The translations under genes were made by a program, and so were the position numbers. A stretch of DNA of 64,000 nt from Propionibacteriaceae bacterium. GTDB taxonomy: Bacteria > Actinomycetota > Actinomycetes > Propionibacteriales > Propionibacteriaceae. The notes beneath the pieces are model-generated. The model was given only the letters and a program-made list of their open reading frames with translations. It did no database searches and was not told the origin of the DNA. The stretch covers positions 23,355 to 87,354 of the forward strand of contig JAITVK010000034.1 in assembly GCA_031285845.1 (NCBI GenBank). Reading direction: 5' to 3'. The first letter of the stretch is position 1. Every line of letters begins with the position of its first letter. This document shows positions 10,501-17,184 of the stretch, in pieces.

Positions 10501-10721
10501 TCCGCCCGCGCGAAGTCGTCGCTGGAGAATTCCGCATTCTTGGCGTAATGGAACTTCCAGACACCATTGAGGCACTGCTCAAAACTGCTCACCCCCAGTT
10601 CCGACTCAGACCAGGTGGCGTACCACCGGTGGGAAGAGTGCGCCGGCAAGCGGTTGTCAGCGAAAAAGGTCGGATCGGCCAAAGGATCGACAGCAGTGAA
10701 GTCGTCGGGTGAGGAAGTCAT
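7533..10721 (-). CDS. lacZ: Beta-galactosidase, glycoside hydrolase family 2
   Basis: The 1062-residue protein has the full LacZ architecture: sugar-binding jelly roll, two immunoglobulin-like domains, TIM barrel and a C-terminal beta-sandwich. The acid/base is Glu464 in CGNESFSGKD and the nucleophile is Glu552 in LCEYAHAMGNS, close to the E. coli spacing. There is no signal peptide, so it acts in the cytoplasm on imported galactosides. The ATG at 10721 is preferred over a GTG six bases earlier because AAGGAG is correctly spaced for it. It is the last gene of the leftward binding-protein/permease cluster, separated by a ~200-base gap that may carry its own promoter. Confidence 0.95.
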   Translation of the reverse strand: MTSSPDDFTAVDPLADPTFFADNRLPAHSSHRWYATWSESELGVSSFEQCLNGVWKFHYAKNAEFSSDDFARADYDCSAWDDIPVPGHIQLQGYDRPQYVNVQYPWDGHEQIEPGQIPTRFNPVALYVTSFTHDQPLAQGERMTVMFHGAESAIEVWLNGQYLGHATDSFTPSEFDLTSALVVGENKLAARVTKWTAGSWIEDQDMYRFSGIFRDVTLLRRPASHVDDVRVVCALSSDNTVARVAVTVRLSAGVVKAQFVDGAELEVVSTAPNDEADGVGSTVTLTTELVNPRLWSSEDPSLYELRLTVSAPDGLVSECVPLKVGVRRFGIEDGLLKINGSRVVFKGVNRHDFGLNGRVISREQTKADVLAMKAAGINAVRTCHYPDNEYFYDFCDEYGLYVIDEMNLESHGWWDRMMRQDLPVEEAFPGDRAEWAAILLDRAASLYQRDKNHASVVMWSCGNESFSGKDILAVSQYFRDQEKRDPWAQTSTDQTGTAIDCPGWARPVHYEGVYRDWRYQETSDVVSEMYTPADQVEEFLATHRDKPFILCEYAHAMGNSFGAVDRYMDLTEREPLFQGGFIWDFADQAIALKDRFGVPYLGYGGDCGDAPSDYEFCGNGIFFADHSPSPKVAEVRHVYQNFAIQIDPEALTFTVTNRHLFTDVDAFDCVALVLRDGSLIDRRVVPLRIGPGQTVTTQLPWAQPTIAGEYAFQIRFETRTQTEWAPAGHEVGWAQAVTSVRGSASMPTGGLIASPGSPRRGPVKPELIRGVHNVGVRGRHFSVLFAHDHGLSSYRYGLTRDGGRELLRALPSINFWHAPTSNEKGWKMGFQDGDWLLASRYAKLDIPKAGPAVSETDGRVEVTYDYVLPTRPISRATVTYRVDGDGRVEVDMSVEPGSGLPDMPEFGLMMVADADLSHLRWYGEGPQECYSDRRGGARLGLHAAKVADQLTPYLRPQEAGSHTGVRWATVTDDHGAGLRFECDTRDGRPDPMEFSALPWTPFEIENAAHHTQLPPIHHTVLRPALARRGVGGDNSWGAMTHPQYCLPTDQTLRFRFAFQGLL

Positions 10722-10810
10722 GAGCACTCCTTAGTGTTCGATTGTGTGGGGTTGAGGCGGTCGCAACCGAAGACAGTCATCCAGGCATGTCTTCGCGTCG
10801 CAGGTGTGGC

Positions 10811-10823
10811 GGTTGGTCCAACC
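10811..10823. promoter_or_regulatory. Palindrome in front of lacZ, possible operator
   Basis: GGTTGGTCCAACC is an inverted repeat with perfect 6-bp arms around one base. It lies 90-100 bases before the beta-galactosidase start, in the 199-base gap to the permease gene. A repressor site is possible, but no regulator can be assigned. Confidence 0.3.
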
Positions 10824-10920
10824 GACGTCGGAACTAACCTGGGTGTGGTGGGTGATAGCAGTCGACTACCCCGATGCGGGTCAGTGGCGCGATTCAACCT
10901 GAATGGGGTGGATGAGGATC

Positions 10921-11730
10921 TCACTTGATCGCTCCAGTGATGCCGTTGGCGAAACTGCGCTGCAAGACCAAGAAGATGATCATCGTCGGCAGCGAGGCGA
11001 TCAACACGGCGAGCATGAGCACACCATAGTTGGTCACATAACCGGCGACAAGGTTGGACACCAACATCGGCATCGTTTGACTGGCGTTGCTGGTTAGAAT
11101 CACCTTCGGCCACAAGAAGGCGTTCCAGGCGTTCATGAAGATGATGACTGCGGCAGCGGCGTACGTCGAGCGCATCGTCGGAATGAAGATGCGGAAGAAG
11201 ATCGTCATCTCGTTCAAGCCGTCGATGCGGGCCGCCTCCAAGATCTCATGCGGGAAACTACGGGACGACTGCCGGAAGAGCAGAATCATGAACGGGGTGG
11301 ACACCGCCGGCAAAATCACCGCCAATGTGGTATTGCCCAGGCCCATCGTGGAGAACATCCGAAACAGCGGAATCATCGTGGCAGAGAAAGGGATCATCAT
11401 CGCCAACAGCAGGATGCTCATCACCCGGTCTTTGCCGCGCGAGTGAAACACCTCGAAGCCGTAGCCCGCGATCGAGCAGACGATCAGCGCGAGCACGGTC
11501 GCAGTGACCGCGTTGACGGTCGAATTCCACAACGCTCCGGTCAGATCTTGGACCCCGGTCAGATCGCGAAGATTGCGCAGCAGGTTCGATCCGAACCACA
11601 GCCGCGAACTGAGGACGTCCTGGGTCGTGTTGGTCGCGCCGACGAGCATGAACCACAGCGGAAACACCGAAGCCACCGCGACGATGGTCAAGAAGGCGTA
11701 GAGCGCTGTCTTACGAATGACCTTAATCAC
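10921..11730 (-). CDS. Carbohydrate ABC transporter permease, MalG/LacG type
   Basis: The 269-residue inner-membrane protein has six predicted membrane segments. The cytoplasmic EAA loop that docks the ATPase reads EAARIDGLNEMTIFFRIFIP. The first segment follows a very short N-terminus, as in MalG-type subunits. The start is GTG at 11730 after AGGAGAC and overlaps the upstream permease gene by 8 bases. It should form the import channel with that protein, fed by one or both binding lipoproteins. No ATPase gene is present in the cluster. Confidence 0.92.
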   Translation of the reverse strand: MIKVIRKTALYAFLTIVAVASVFPLWFMLVGATNTTQDVLSSRLWFGSNLLRNLRDLTGVQDLTGALWNSTVNAVTATVLALIVCSIAGYGFEVFHSRGKDRVMSILLLAMMIPFSATMIPLFRMFSTMGLGNTTLAVILPAVSTPFMILLFRQSSRSFPHEILEAARIDGLNEMTIFFRIFIPTMRSTYAAAAVIIFMNAWNAFLWPKVILTSNASQTMPMLVSNLVAGYVTNYGVLMLAVLIASLPTMIIFLVLQRSFANGITGAIK

Positions 11731-12700
11731 GTTTGTCTCCTACTTTCATCTGGAGCAAGGCCAAGATCGCCACCATGATCAAAATGGCGTACGACAATGC
11801 CGAGGCGTATCCGACGTTGGGGTTGTTCTGGAAGGCGATTCGGTACAAATAATGTGACATCGACATCGAAGCGTTGGCCGGACCGCCTCCGGTCAAGTTG
11901 TACGACTCGTCGAACAGCTGCAACGTGCCGTTGGTCGACATGATGGCGGTGAGCACGATCATCGGCTTCAACTGCGGCACCGTGACATAGAAGAACGTCT
12001 TCACCGGACCAGCGCCGTCGATCCTGGCCGCCTCAAACGTGGAGTAGTCCAGATTCTGCAGCGCCGCCAGATAGAACACCATGTTGTAGCCAGTCCAGCG
12101 CCACAGCAGACCCAAGATGATGACGAAGCGAGCGGTGCCCGGCTGCCCGAGCCAATTGATCGCGTGATCAGTCAAGTGCATGCCCATCAGCACGTCGTTG
12201 ACGAACCCGTCGGTGGCGAACAGCGTCCGAAACACCAGCGAGTACGACACCAGCGACACCGCGCAAGGCAGAAAGATCGCCGTGCGCCACAGGCTCTTCC
12301 AACGCAGGTGTTTGCTGTTGAGGATGGTGGCCAGGATCAACGCCATGATCAACATGATCGGCACTTGGATCACGAGATAGATGGCAGTGTTTCCGAGAGT
12401 GGTGCGGAACAGGTCGTCTTTGAGCAGTCGGGCGTAATTCGACCACAAGGGCTCCGCGAAGTTGAGGCGGGCGCCCTTGCCGGTTTTCAGCGACAAGACG
12501 AACGCTTGAATCATCGGCCAGAAGTTGAGCCAGGCGATGAGCAGGGCGGCCGGGGCCAAGAAGGCCCAACCCGTCAAGCTGCGTCGACGCTCGACTCTCA
12601 TACGCGAGGGTTGTCGGCGGGCGCGGTGGGTGCGAGCCGGTGAGTCACCCGGCGCCGGTTCGGCCGTCGTGTCAGGCCGTGTCAGGGCGGTGATCGTCAC
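11723..12700 (-). CDS. Carbohydrate ABC transporter permease, MalF/LacF type
   Basis: This permease of about 325 residues has six membrane segments and the EAA loop FEAARIDGAGPVKTFFYVTV. The N-terminus is a ~50-residue hydrophilic Arg-rich tail. Two starts compete: ATG at 12712, with AAGG directly adjacent, and GTG at 12700, with GGAG six bases upstream. GTG is chosen for its better spacing. It is coupled by an 8-base overlap to the MalG-type gene and lies 64 bases after the first binding-protein gene. Confidence 0.9.
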   Translation of the reverse strand: MTITALTRPDTTAEPAPGDSPARTHRARRQPSRMRVERRRSLTGWAFLAPAALLIAWLNFWPMIQAFVLSLKTGKGARLNFAEPLWSNYARLLKDDLFRTTLGNTAIYLVIQVPIMLIMALILATILNSKHLRWKSLWRTAIFLPCAVSLVSYSLVFRTLFATDGFVNDVLMGMHLTDHAINWLGQPGTARFVIILGLLWRWTGYNMVFYLAALQNLDYSTFEAARIDGAGPVKTFFYVTVPQLKPMIVLTAIMSTNGTLQLFDESYNLTGGGPANASMSMSHYLYRIAFQNNPNVGYASALSYAILIMVAILALLQMKVGDKRD

Positions 12701-12764
12701 AATTGTCTCCATCCTTGGTGGTGTGAGGGGGCCGAGAGCGTCGGCCCCCTCACGATGGTCAGTG

Positions 12765-14069
12765 TCACTGTTGGGCGAATTCGACGGCGTCTTGGGCTTC
12801 CTGCAACGCAGCCTTGGCGTCGCCACCGCTCAGCGTCTTGGTGACCGCGACGCTCAGCGCGTCGATCGCCTCGTACAGGTAGGCCCCCGGGGTGAACTTG
12901 GGGACCTTGGTGGAGAAGTCCACGATCGTCGAGTAGATCGGCTGACCGCCGAAGAAGGACTGTGGCTTCTCGTAAACGCTCGACTTGCCGGCCGGAATCC
13001 AGTTGGCCAAAGCGCCAGAGGACGGCAGGATCGTGTCGTAGAGTTCAGTCGACCCAGCGAAGGTCGCCTTCAAGAAGTCCGCGGCCAGACCGAAATTGGC
13101 TTTGGAACTGATGGCCCAGCTCGAACCGCCGTTGGTCGAATAGTTCGTCGCTGAGGAGACCCCGTCGAGCTTGGGCAAGTTCGTCAGGCCCCAGTCGCCT
13201 TCCTGATTGGTGGCGGTCTGCACTGATCCGAGGATCCAGCAACCGTTGATCACGCCGAGCACACCGTCGTTGACGAATCCGTTGACGTATTGATCCCAGC
13301 CGTTGACCTCAAGGAAAACGCCAGCCTTGACCATTTGCTGATACTGGGCCACCGCCTTGCCCAAGATCTCGTTGTCGACCAGGACCGGCTTTCCGTCTTC
13401 GGTGAACAAGCTGCCGCCGGCGGAAATAACCATCATCATGATCAAGTCGACCGATTTGGACAGCCCGGACAGCATGGGCTTGCCCGTCTTCGCCAACACG
13501 TCGGTCGCCTTCGTCATGAAGTCACTCCACGTGATGTCGGTGAAGTCCTGCAAGGTATACCCGGCTTCCTTGAGCACGTCCGTACGATAGGCGGCGATGG
13601 CCGCGCCATTGTCGAACGGCACACCGTAATGCACTCCGTCGACCGTCGAGTAGTTGACCACTGAGGGTGAGTACTGGGTGTAGTCGACCCCAGCGTCAGT
13701 CAGTGCGGTGAACAACTGCGGGTAGTTGGTGGCGTTCTTCTGGAAGGCGTTGTTCTGCATCAAAAAGATGTCGGGCAGCTCATCCAATTGGCCAGACTGG
13801 GCATAGGTGGCCAGTTTGGTCTGGACATCCTCCCATGGAACCTCGACGACGTTGAGGGTGAAGTTGGGGTGATCCTTCTGATATACCTTGCCCGCTTCCT
13901 TCATCGCGTACACATTGAACGTCGGGTCCCAGGCCCACACCGTCAAACTGTCACCGGTCACAGCGGTGTCGTGGCCCGAACTGGGCTGAGTGGAACCGCC
14001 GCAGGCGCTCAGGGCCATGGCGGTGGCAGTCACAAGGCCGATGGCCGCGATCTTCCATGAACTTCTCAT
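12765..14069 (-). CDS. Sugar-binding lipoprotein of the ABC importer (copy 1)
   Basis: The 434-residue family 1 extracellular solute-binding protein has a signal peptide with lipobox LSAC, giving the lipidated Cys23. The body shows the family features LTVWAWD near the mature N-terminus, a DIFLMQNN segment and a LGLxN-like core. An AAAGGAG site precedes the ATG. It lies directly before the permease pair and probably delivers a galactoside-type ligand to it. It is strikingly similar to the second binding protein just upstream (by eye more than half of positions match), so the two are recent paralogues. Confidence 0.93.
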   Translation of the reverse strand: MRSSWKIAAIGLVTATAMALSACGGSTQPSSGHDTAVTGDSLTVWAWDPTFNVYAMKEAGKVYQKDHPNFTLNVVEVPWEDVQTKLATYAQSGQLDELPDIFLMQNNAFQKNATNYPQLFTALTDAGVDYTQYSPSVVNYSTVDGVHYGVPFDNGAAIAAYRTDVLKEAGYTLQDFTDITWSDFMTKATDVLAKTGKPMLSGLSKSVDLIMMMVISAGGSLFTEDGKPVLVDNEILGKAVAQYQQMVKAGVFLEVNGWDQYVNGFVNDGVLGVINGCWILGSVQTATNQEGDWGLTNLPKLDGVSSATNYSTNGGSSWAISSKANFGLAADFLKATFAGSTELYDTILPSSGALANWIPAGKSSVYEKPQSFFGGQPIYSTIVDFSTKVPKFTPGAYLYEAIDALSVAVTKTLSGGDAKAALQEAQDAVEFAQQ

Positions 14070-14370
14070 TGCTCTCCTTTGTTTTCCCGATCAGACGTCC
14101 TGATCGTGATGAGTCAATCCGCGCGGATCAGAGCCGCCCCGCAGGATTGACGTCGTTGACTCAACCGACCGGGAACGACCGGGTTGGCCCCAAGGATGAC
14201 CATCACTGACACCAAGGACCGACCTGTTGACTTGCCGCCGAATAAGCGCTTCGGCGACGACATTCAACTTGCTGGGGCGACGACCTCCGTGATCCTCACC
14301 CCACCCAACTGTGGGCTTCCCACCCAGCTTTGGGTTTCTTCATACCGTGAACACTGTCCGCGTGGTCCAA

Positions 14371-14399
14371 ATTCTGGCACCCGGTCGAAGTTGTGTCAA
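14371..14399 (-). promoter_or_regulatory. Candidate promoter for the copy-1 binding protein operon
   Basis: On the minus strand a perfect TTGACA (14399-14394) is followed after 17 bases by CAGAAT (14376-14371), which matches the -10 consensus at four of six positions. The start codon is ~300 bases downstream, so the 5' leader would be long. Confidence 0.5.
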
Positions 14400-14405
14400 A
14401 GAATG

Positions 14406-14428
14406 TAATAACTTTAATCAGGTTATTA
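14406..14428. promoter_or_regulatory. AT-rich operator-like inverted repeat
   Basis: TAATAAC (14406-14412) and GTTATTA (14422-14428) form a perfect 7-bp inverted repeat with a 9-base spacer, just upstream of the TTGACA of the copy-1 promoter. This is a typical place for an activator or repressor. It is unlike the ACATCATATG motif near the regulator gene, so a different protein may bind it. Confidence 0.5.
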
Positions 14429-14537
14429 TCACGGCTTACTATCATTGCTGGTTTTGACTGGCGAGCATGGCGTCTCCGGCGCGCTGCGAACCCCCAAACG
14501 CGCCGAAGACCACCACGGTCTCTCCGCCCGACCCCGA

Positions 14538-15854
14538 TCAGTGCATCGCGAATTCGACCGTGTCCTGCGCCTCCTGCAGCGCCGAGGCGACGTCGGTTCC
14601 ATTCAGCATCTTCGTCATCGCCGCACTGATCGCCTCGCGCGCCTCGTAGAAGTACGCTCCGGGGTTGTTGTTCGGAACCTTCTGGGAGAAATCCACGATC
14701 TTGGAGTAGATCTTGTCCCCGCTGAAGAACGGCTGAGGTTGAGAATAGACGCTCGACTTGCCCGCAGGCATCCAGTACGCCAATGCGCCAGCCCCCGGCA
14801 GGATGGTGTCGTACAACTCCATCGAACCGGCGAAGGTCGACTTCAGGAAGTCGGTGGCCAACTCATAGTTGCCAGTCGAGCTCACCGCCCAGCTCGAACC
14901 GCCATTAGAGGCGTAGTTCGTCGCGCTAGCGATGTTGTTCAACTTGGGAACATTAGTCAGGTCCCACTTGCCCGCCTGATCCTCGGCCGATTGGAGCGTG
15001 CCCAACACCCAGCAGCCCTGGATGACGGCCGCGACCTGGCCGGTGACGAAAGACTTGGCATATTCGTCGCGAGAGTTGACTTCGAGGAACACCCCGGCGC
15101 TGACCATCTCCTTGTATTCGGCGATCACCTCGCGCAAGATGTCGTTGTTGACGATCGTTGGCTTGCCATCCTTGTCGAACAGACTTCCACCAGCCGAGCG
15201 CAGCATCAACGCGATCGTGTCGGAGTCTCCGGCCAGTCCTGATAGCAGTGGCTTACCCGTCTTCGCCAACACCTCACGGCCCTTGGCCATGAACTCAGCC
15301 CAGGTCAGATCAGTGAAGTCGTCGATCGTGAAGCCCGCCTGCTCCAAGATGTCGGTTCGGTAGGCCGCCACCGCGGTGGCGTTGTCGAAGGGCAGCCCAT
15401 AGTGCCTGCCCTCCACCGTGGAGAACCCGACCACCGACTCAGGGTATTGATTGAAATCGACTCCCGAATCCCCGAAATCCGCGAACAGATCCGGGTAGTT
15501 GGTGACGTTCTTCTGATAGGCGTTGTTCTGCATCAGGAAGATGTCGGGCAGCTGGTCGAGTTGCCCCGACTGGGCTATGGCCGACAGCTTGGTCTGAAGA
15601 TCTGCCCAGGGGGTCTCCACGATGTTGAGAGTGAATCCCGGGTGGGTCTTCTGATAGATCGTGCCCGCCTCCTGCATGGAGTAGACATTGAACTTCGCAT
15701 CCCAGGCCCACACCGTCAAACTGCTCGGAGCCGCACTGCTGCTCGCCGTGGTGTCGCCTGACTTGGGGGCATCGCTTCCGCCTGCGCAGGCGCTCAAGCT
15801 CAAACCCATCGACACAGCGACCGCGACCGCTGCCATCTTCATTGATTTCTTCAT
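14538..15854 (-). CDS. Sugar-binding lipoprotein of the ABC importer (copy 2)
   Basis: The 438-residue solute-binding lipoprotein has an N-terminal signal with lipobox LSAC (Cys23), then a Ser/Thr/Ala linker and LTVWAWDAKFNVYSM. It parallels copy 1 along its whole length, including SGQLDxLPDIFLMQNNA and the TNYxxNGGSSWA stretch, so it arose by tandem duplication. Start 15854 has an AAAGGA site; an upstream open extension has no support. It has its own promoter with operator-like motifs at 16034-16107. It either binds a different ligand for the same permease or provides differential regulation. Confidence 0.93.
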   Translation of the reverse strand: MKKSMKMAAVAVAVSMGLSLSACAGGSDAPKSGDTTASSSAAPSSLTVWAWDAKFNVYSMQEAGTIYQKTHPGFTLNIVETPWADLQTKLSAIAQSGQLDQLPDIFLMQNNAYQKNVTNYPDLFADFGDSGVDFNQYPESVVGFSTVEGRHYGLPFDNATAVAAYRTDILEQAGFTIDDFTDLTWAEFMAKGREVLAKTGKPLLSGLAGDSDTIALMLRSAGGSLFDKDGKPTIVNNDILREVIAEYKEMVSAGVFLEVNSRDEYAKSFVTGQVAAVIQGCWVLGTLQSAEDQAGKWDLTNVPKLNNIASATNYASNGGSSWAVSSTGNYELATDFLKSTFAGSMELYDTILPGAGALAYWMPAGKSSVYSQPQPFFSGDKIYSKIVDFSQKVPNNNPGAYFYEAREAISAAMTKMLNGTDVASALQEAQDTVEFAMH

Positions 15855-16048
15855 CGTTTCCTTTCGGGTCCGCCCAGACCGCCTGGGCGCGACTCTCGAG
15901 CGAGCGATCACCTATGACTGCCTCGTCTGATCCCGTCGCGCGCGATGATCGTCAGTGTCCACGTCGGTACAACCGCGGCACTGTCGTGATGCGCCCGTCA
16001 TCGAGGCTCGTCCGACTACTCACTCGTAGAGCATGCCCACATACTTCT

Positions 16049-16070
16049 ACATCATATGAAAGACTGTCAA
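16049..16070 (-). promoter_or_regulatory. Promoter of the copy-2 binding protein with embedded operator
   Basis: On the minus strand TTGACA (16070-16065) is followed by a spacer containing CATATGATGT, which is the + strand motif ACATCATATG at 16049-16058. The -10 would lie near 16041-16046 (weak, AAGTAT-like). The same motif in the same position relative to a -35 occurs before dgoD, so a GntR-type repressor could block both promoters. Confidence 0.5.
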
Positions 16071-16072
16071 CA

Positions 16073-16093
16073 AAAGATATACATCATATCTTT
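16073..16093. promoter_or_regulatory. Perfect 8-bp inverted repeat overlapping an operator motif
   Basis: AAAGATAT (16073-16080) and ATATCTTT (16086-16093) are perfect inverted arms around ACATC. The central part reads ACATCATATC (16081-16090), a one-base variant of the shared motif. A further partial copy (ACATCATGCG) lies at 16098-16107. The cluster of three sites upstream of the promoter suggests cooperative binding. Confidence 0.5.
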
Positions 16094-16175
16094 GTGGACA
16101 TCATGCGAGTCTCTTCGTGATCCTCGTGAGTGCGCCGCCGCGTGACAACCCCACTCAGGATCGAGAACGGTTCCG

Positions 16176-16967
16176 TCACCCGATCGGCGTCGTCGTCGCC
16201 GACGGTCGGTTCGGCAGGTCGTTCCAGATCGAACTCATCTCCGTCAGCGAGCGGGCCACGATCGACTCCATCGCCGACTTCGCCTGGTCGGCATTCCCCC
16301 GCTGAATCGCACTGGCCACGTCGACATGGGCTTGGAGCGCCTCGATGTGCGGATGAGTCGGAATCAATCCAGCGTGAGTACGACTGGTGAGGATCTCAGT
16401 CACCACCGGAGCGAAGGCCGTGAACATCTCATTGCCCGAACTGACCAACACCAAGCCATGGAACTGAACATCCAGATCCAGATAGACCGACGGGTCATCC
16501 GATTGCCCGGCCACCCACAGCCTCCCCGCCAAGCTCATCAGATCCCCGGCTTCATCCAGGTGAGCACGTGTGGCGGACAGAAAGGCCGCCTCCGGCTCGA
16601 TCGCCGTACGCAACTCTGTCAGCGAACGAAACTGAGCCACCCGCTCGGAGCTGGCCAGACGCCAACGAATGATCTGAGGCGCGAATAGGTTCCACTGTCG
16701 CATCGGCTGCACCACGATGCCGACGTGGCGACGCATGGCCACCATACCCAAAGAGGCGAGCACCCGGACCACTTCGCGGATCACCGAACGCGACACCTGA
16801 TAGTCGGTCGCGAGTTGGTCCAACAGCAAGCTTGTTCCCGGCCGGATCTCCCCCGACGCGATGGCGGGCCCGAGGCGCTCTGTCACGGTGTCATGCAAGT
16901 TGACGGCGGCCTTCGCCACCCCAGTCGTGGCCTGAGTTGGCGTCGCCCCCGGGAATTGAGCGGTCAT
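16176..16967 (-). CDS. GntR family (FadR subfamily) transcriptional regulator, DgoR-like
   Basis: The 263-residue protein has an N-terminal winged helix (about residues 25-90, with the recognition segment YQVSRSVIREVVRVLASLGM) and a C-terminal all-helical FCD ligand domain containing paired histidines (HGLVLVSSGNEM, HPHIEALQAHVDV). This architecture is that of DgoR and FadR relatives that bind organic or sugar acids. It is divergent from the D-galactonate dehydratase gene and next to the sugar-importer cluster, so a galactonate-type effector is likely. Start 16967 follows AAGGGGAG. A copy of the shared motif at 17022-17031 lies between it and dgoD, consistent with autoregulation. Confidence 0.85.
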   Translation of the reverse strand: MTAQFPGATPTQATTGVAKAAVNLHDTVTERLGPAIASGEIRPGTSLLLDQLATDYQVSRSVIREVVRVLASLGMVAMRRHVGIVVQPMRQWNLFAPQIIRWRLASSERVAQFRSLTELRTAIEPEAAFLSATRAHLDEAGDLMSLAGRLWVAGQSDDPSVYLDLDVQFHGLVLVSSGNEMFTAFAPVVTEILTSRTHAGLIPTHPHIEALQAHVDVASAIQRGNADQAKSAMESIVARSLTEMSSIWNDLPNRPSATTTPIG

Positions 16968-17014
16968 TGGACTCCCCTTCGCAGATCGTCGGACAGACGA
17001 ACTCAGTCTACCCG

Positions 17015-17044
17015 TTGCATACATATGATGTTTTGGCGTACTCT
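17015..17044 (+). promoter_or_regulatory. dgoD promoter with operator in the spacer
   Basis: TTGCAT (17015-17020) and TACTCT (17039-17044) are separated by 18 bases and form a weak rightward promoter. The spacer contains CATATGATGT (17022-17031), the inverse of ACATCATATG seen before the copy-2 binding protein. It also overlaps the likely upstream region of the leftward regulator gene. Confidence 0.45.
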
Positions 17045-17184
17045 ACTGGGGTTAGAACCTATGAATTCGCATGACTGGCCAAGCGCTCGCCACACCGTCG
17101 CATCGGTGTCGCCGCGTCGTCGCGAGGCGGCCAGGCCGGATCAGGCCCCGTGAACACGGCCAAGGAGCATCGGAAAGGATGAGC

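Larger units (their letters stand above)
14070..14537. other. Intergenic region between the two binding-protein genes
   Basis: No coding region is convincing in these 468 bases. It holds a candidate leftward promoter (14371-14399) and an AT-rich inverted repeat (14406-14428) that stand out against the GC-rich surroundings. A 7-bp GC-rich repeat around 14476-14505 may help end the upstream transcript. The layout suggests that the copy-1 binding protein and the permeases are transcribed separately from copy 2. Confidence 0.6.
15855..16175. other. Regulatory intergenic region upstream of the copy-2 binding protein
   Basis: These 321 bases have no gene. The segment 16040-16110 is AT-rich and holds a promoter, three copies of a motif beginning ACATCAT, and an 8-bp inverted repeat. 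The rest shows nothing distinctive. Confidence 0.6.
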
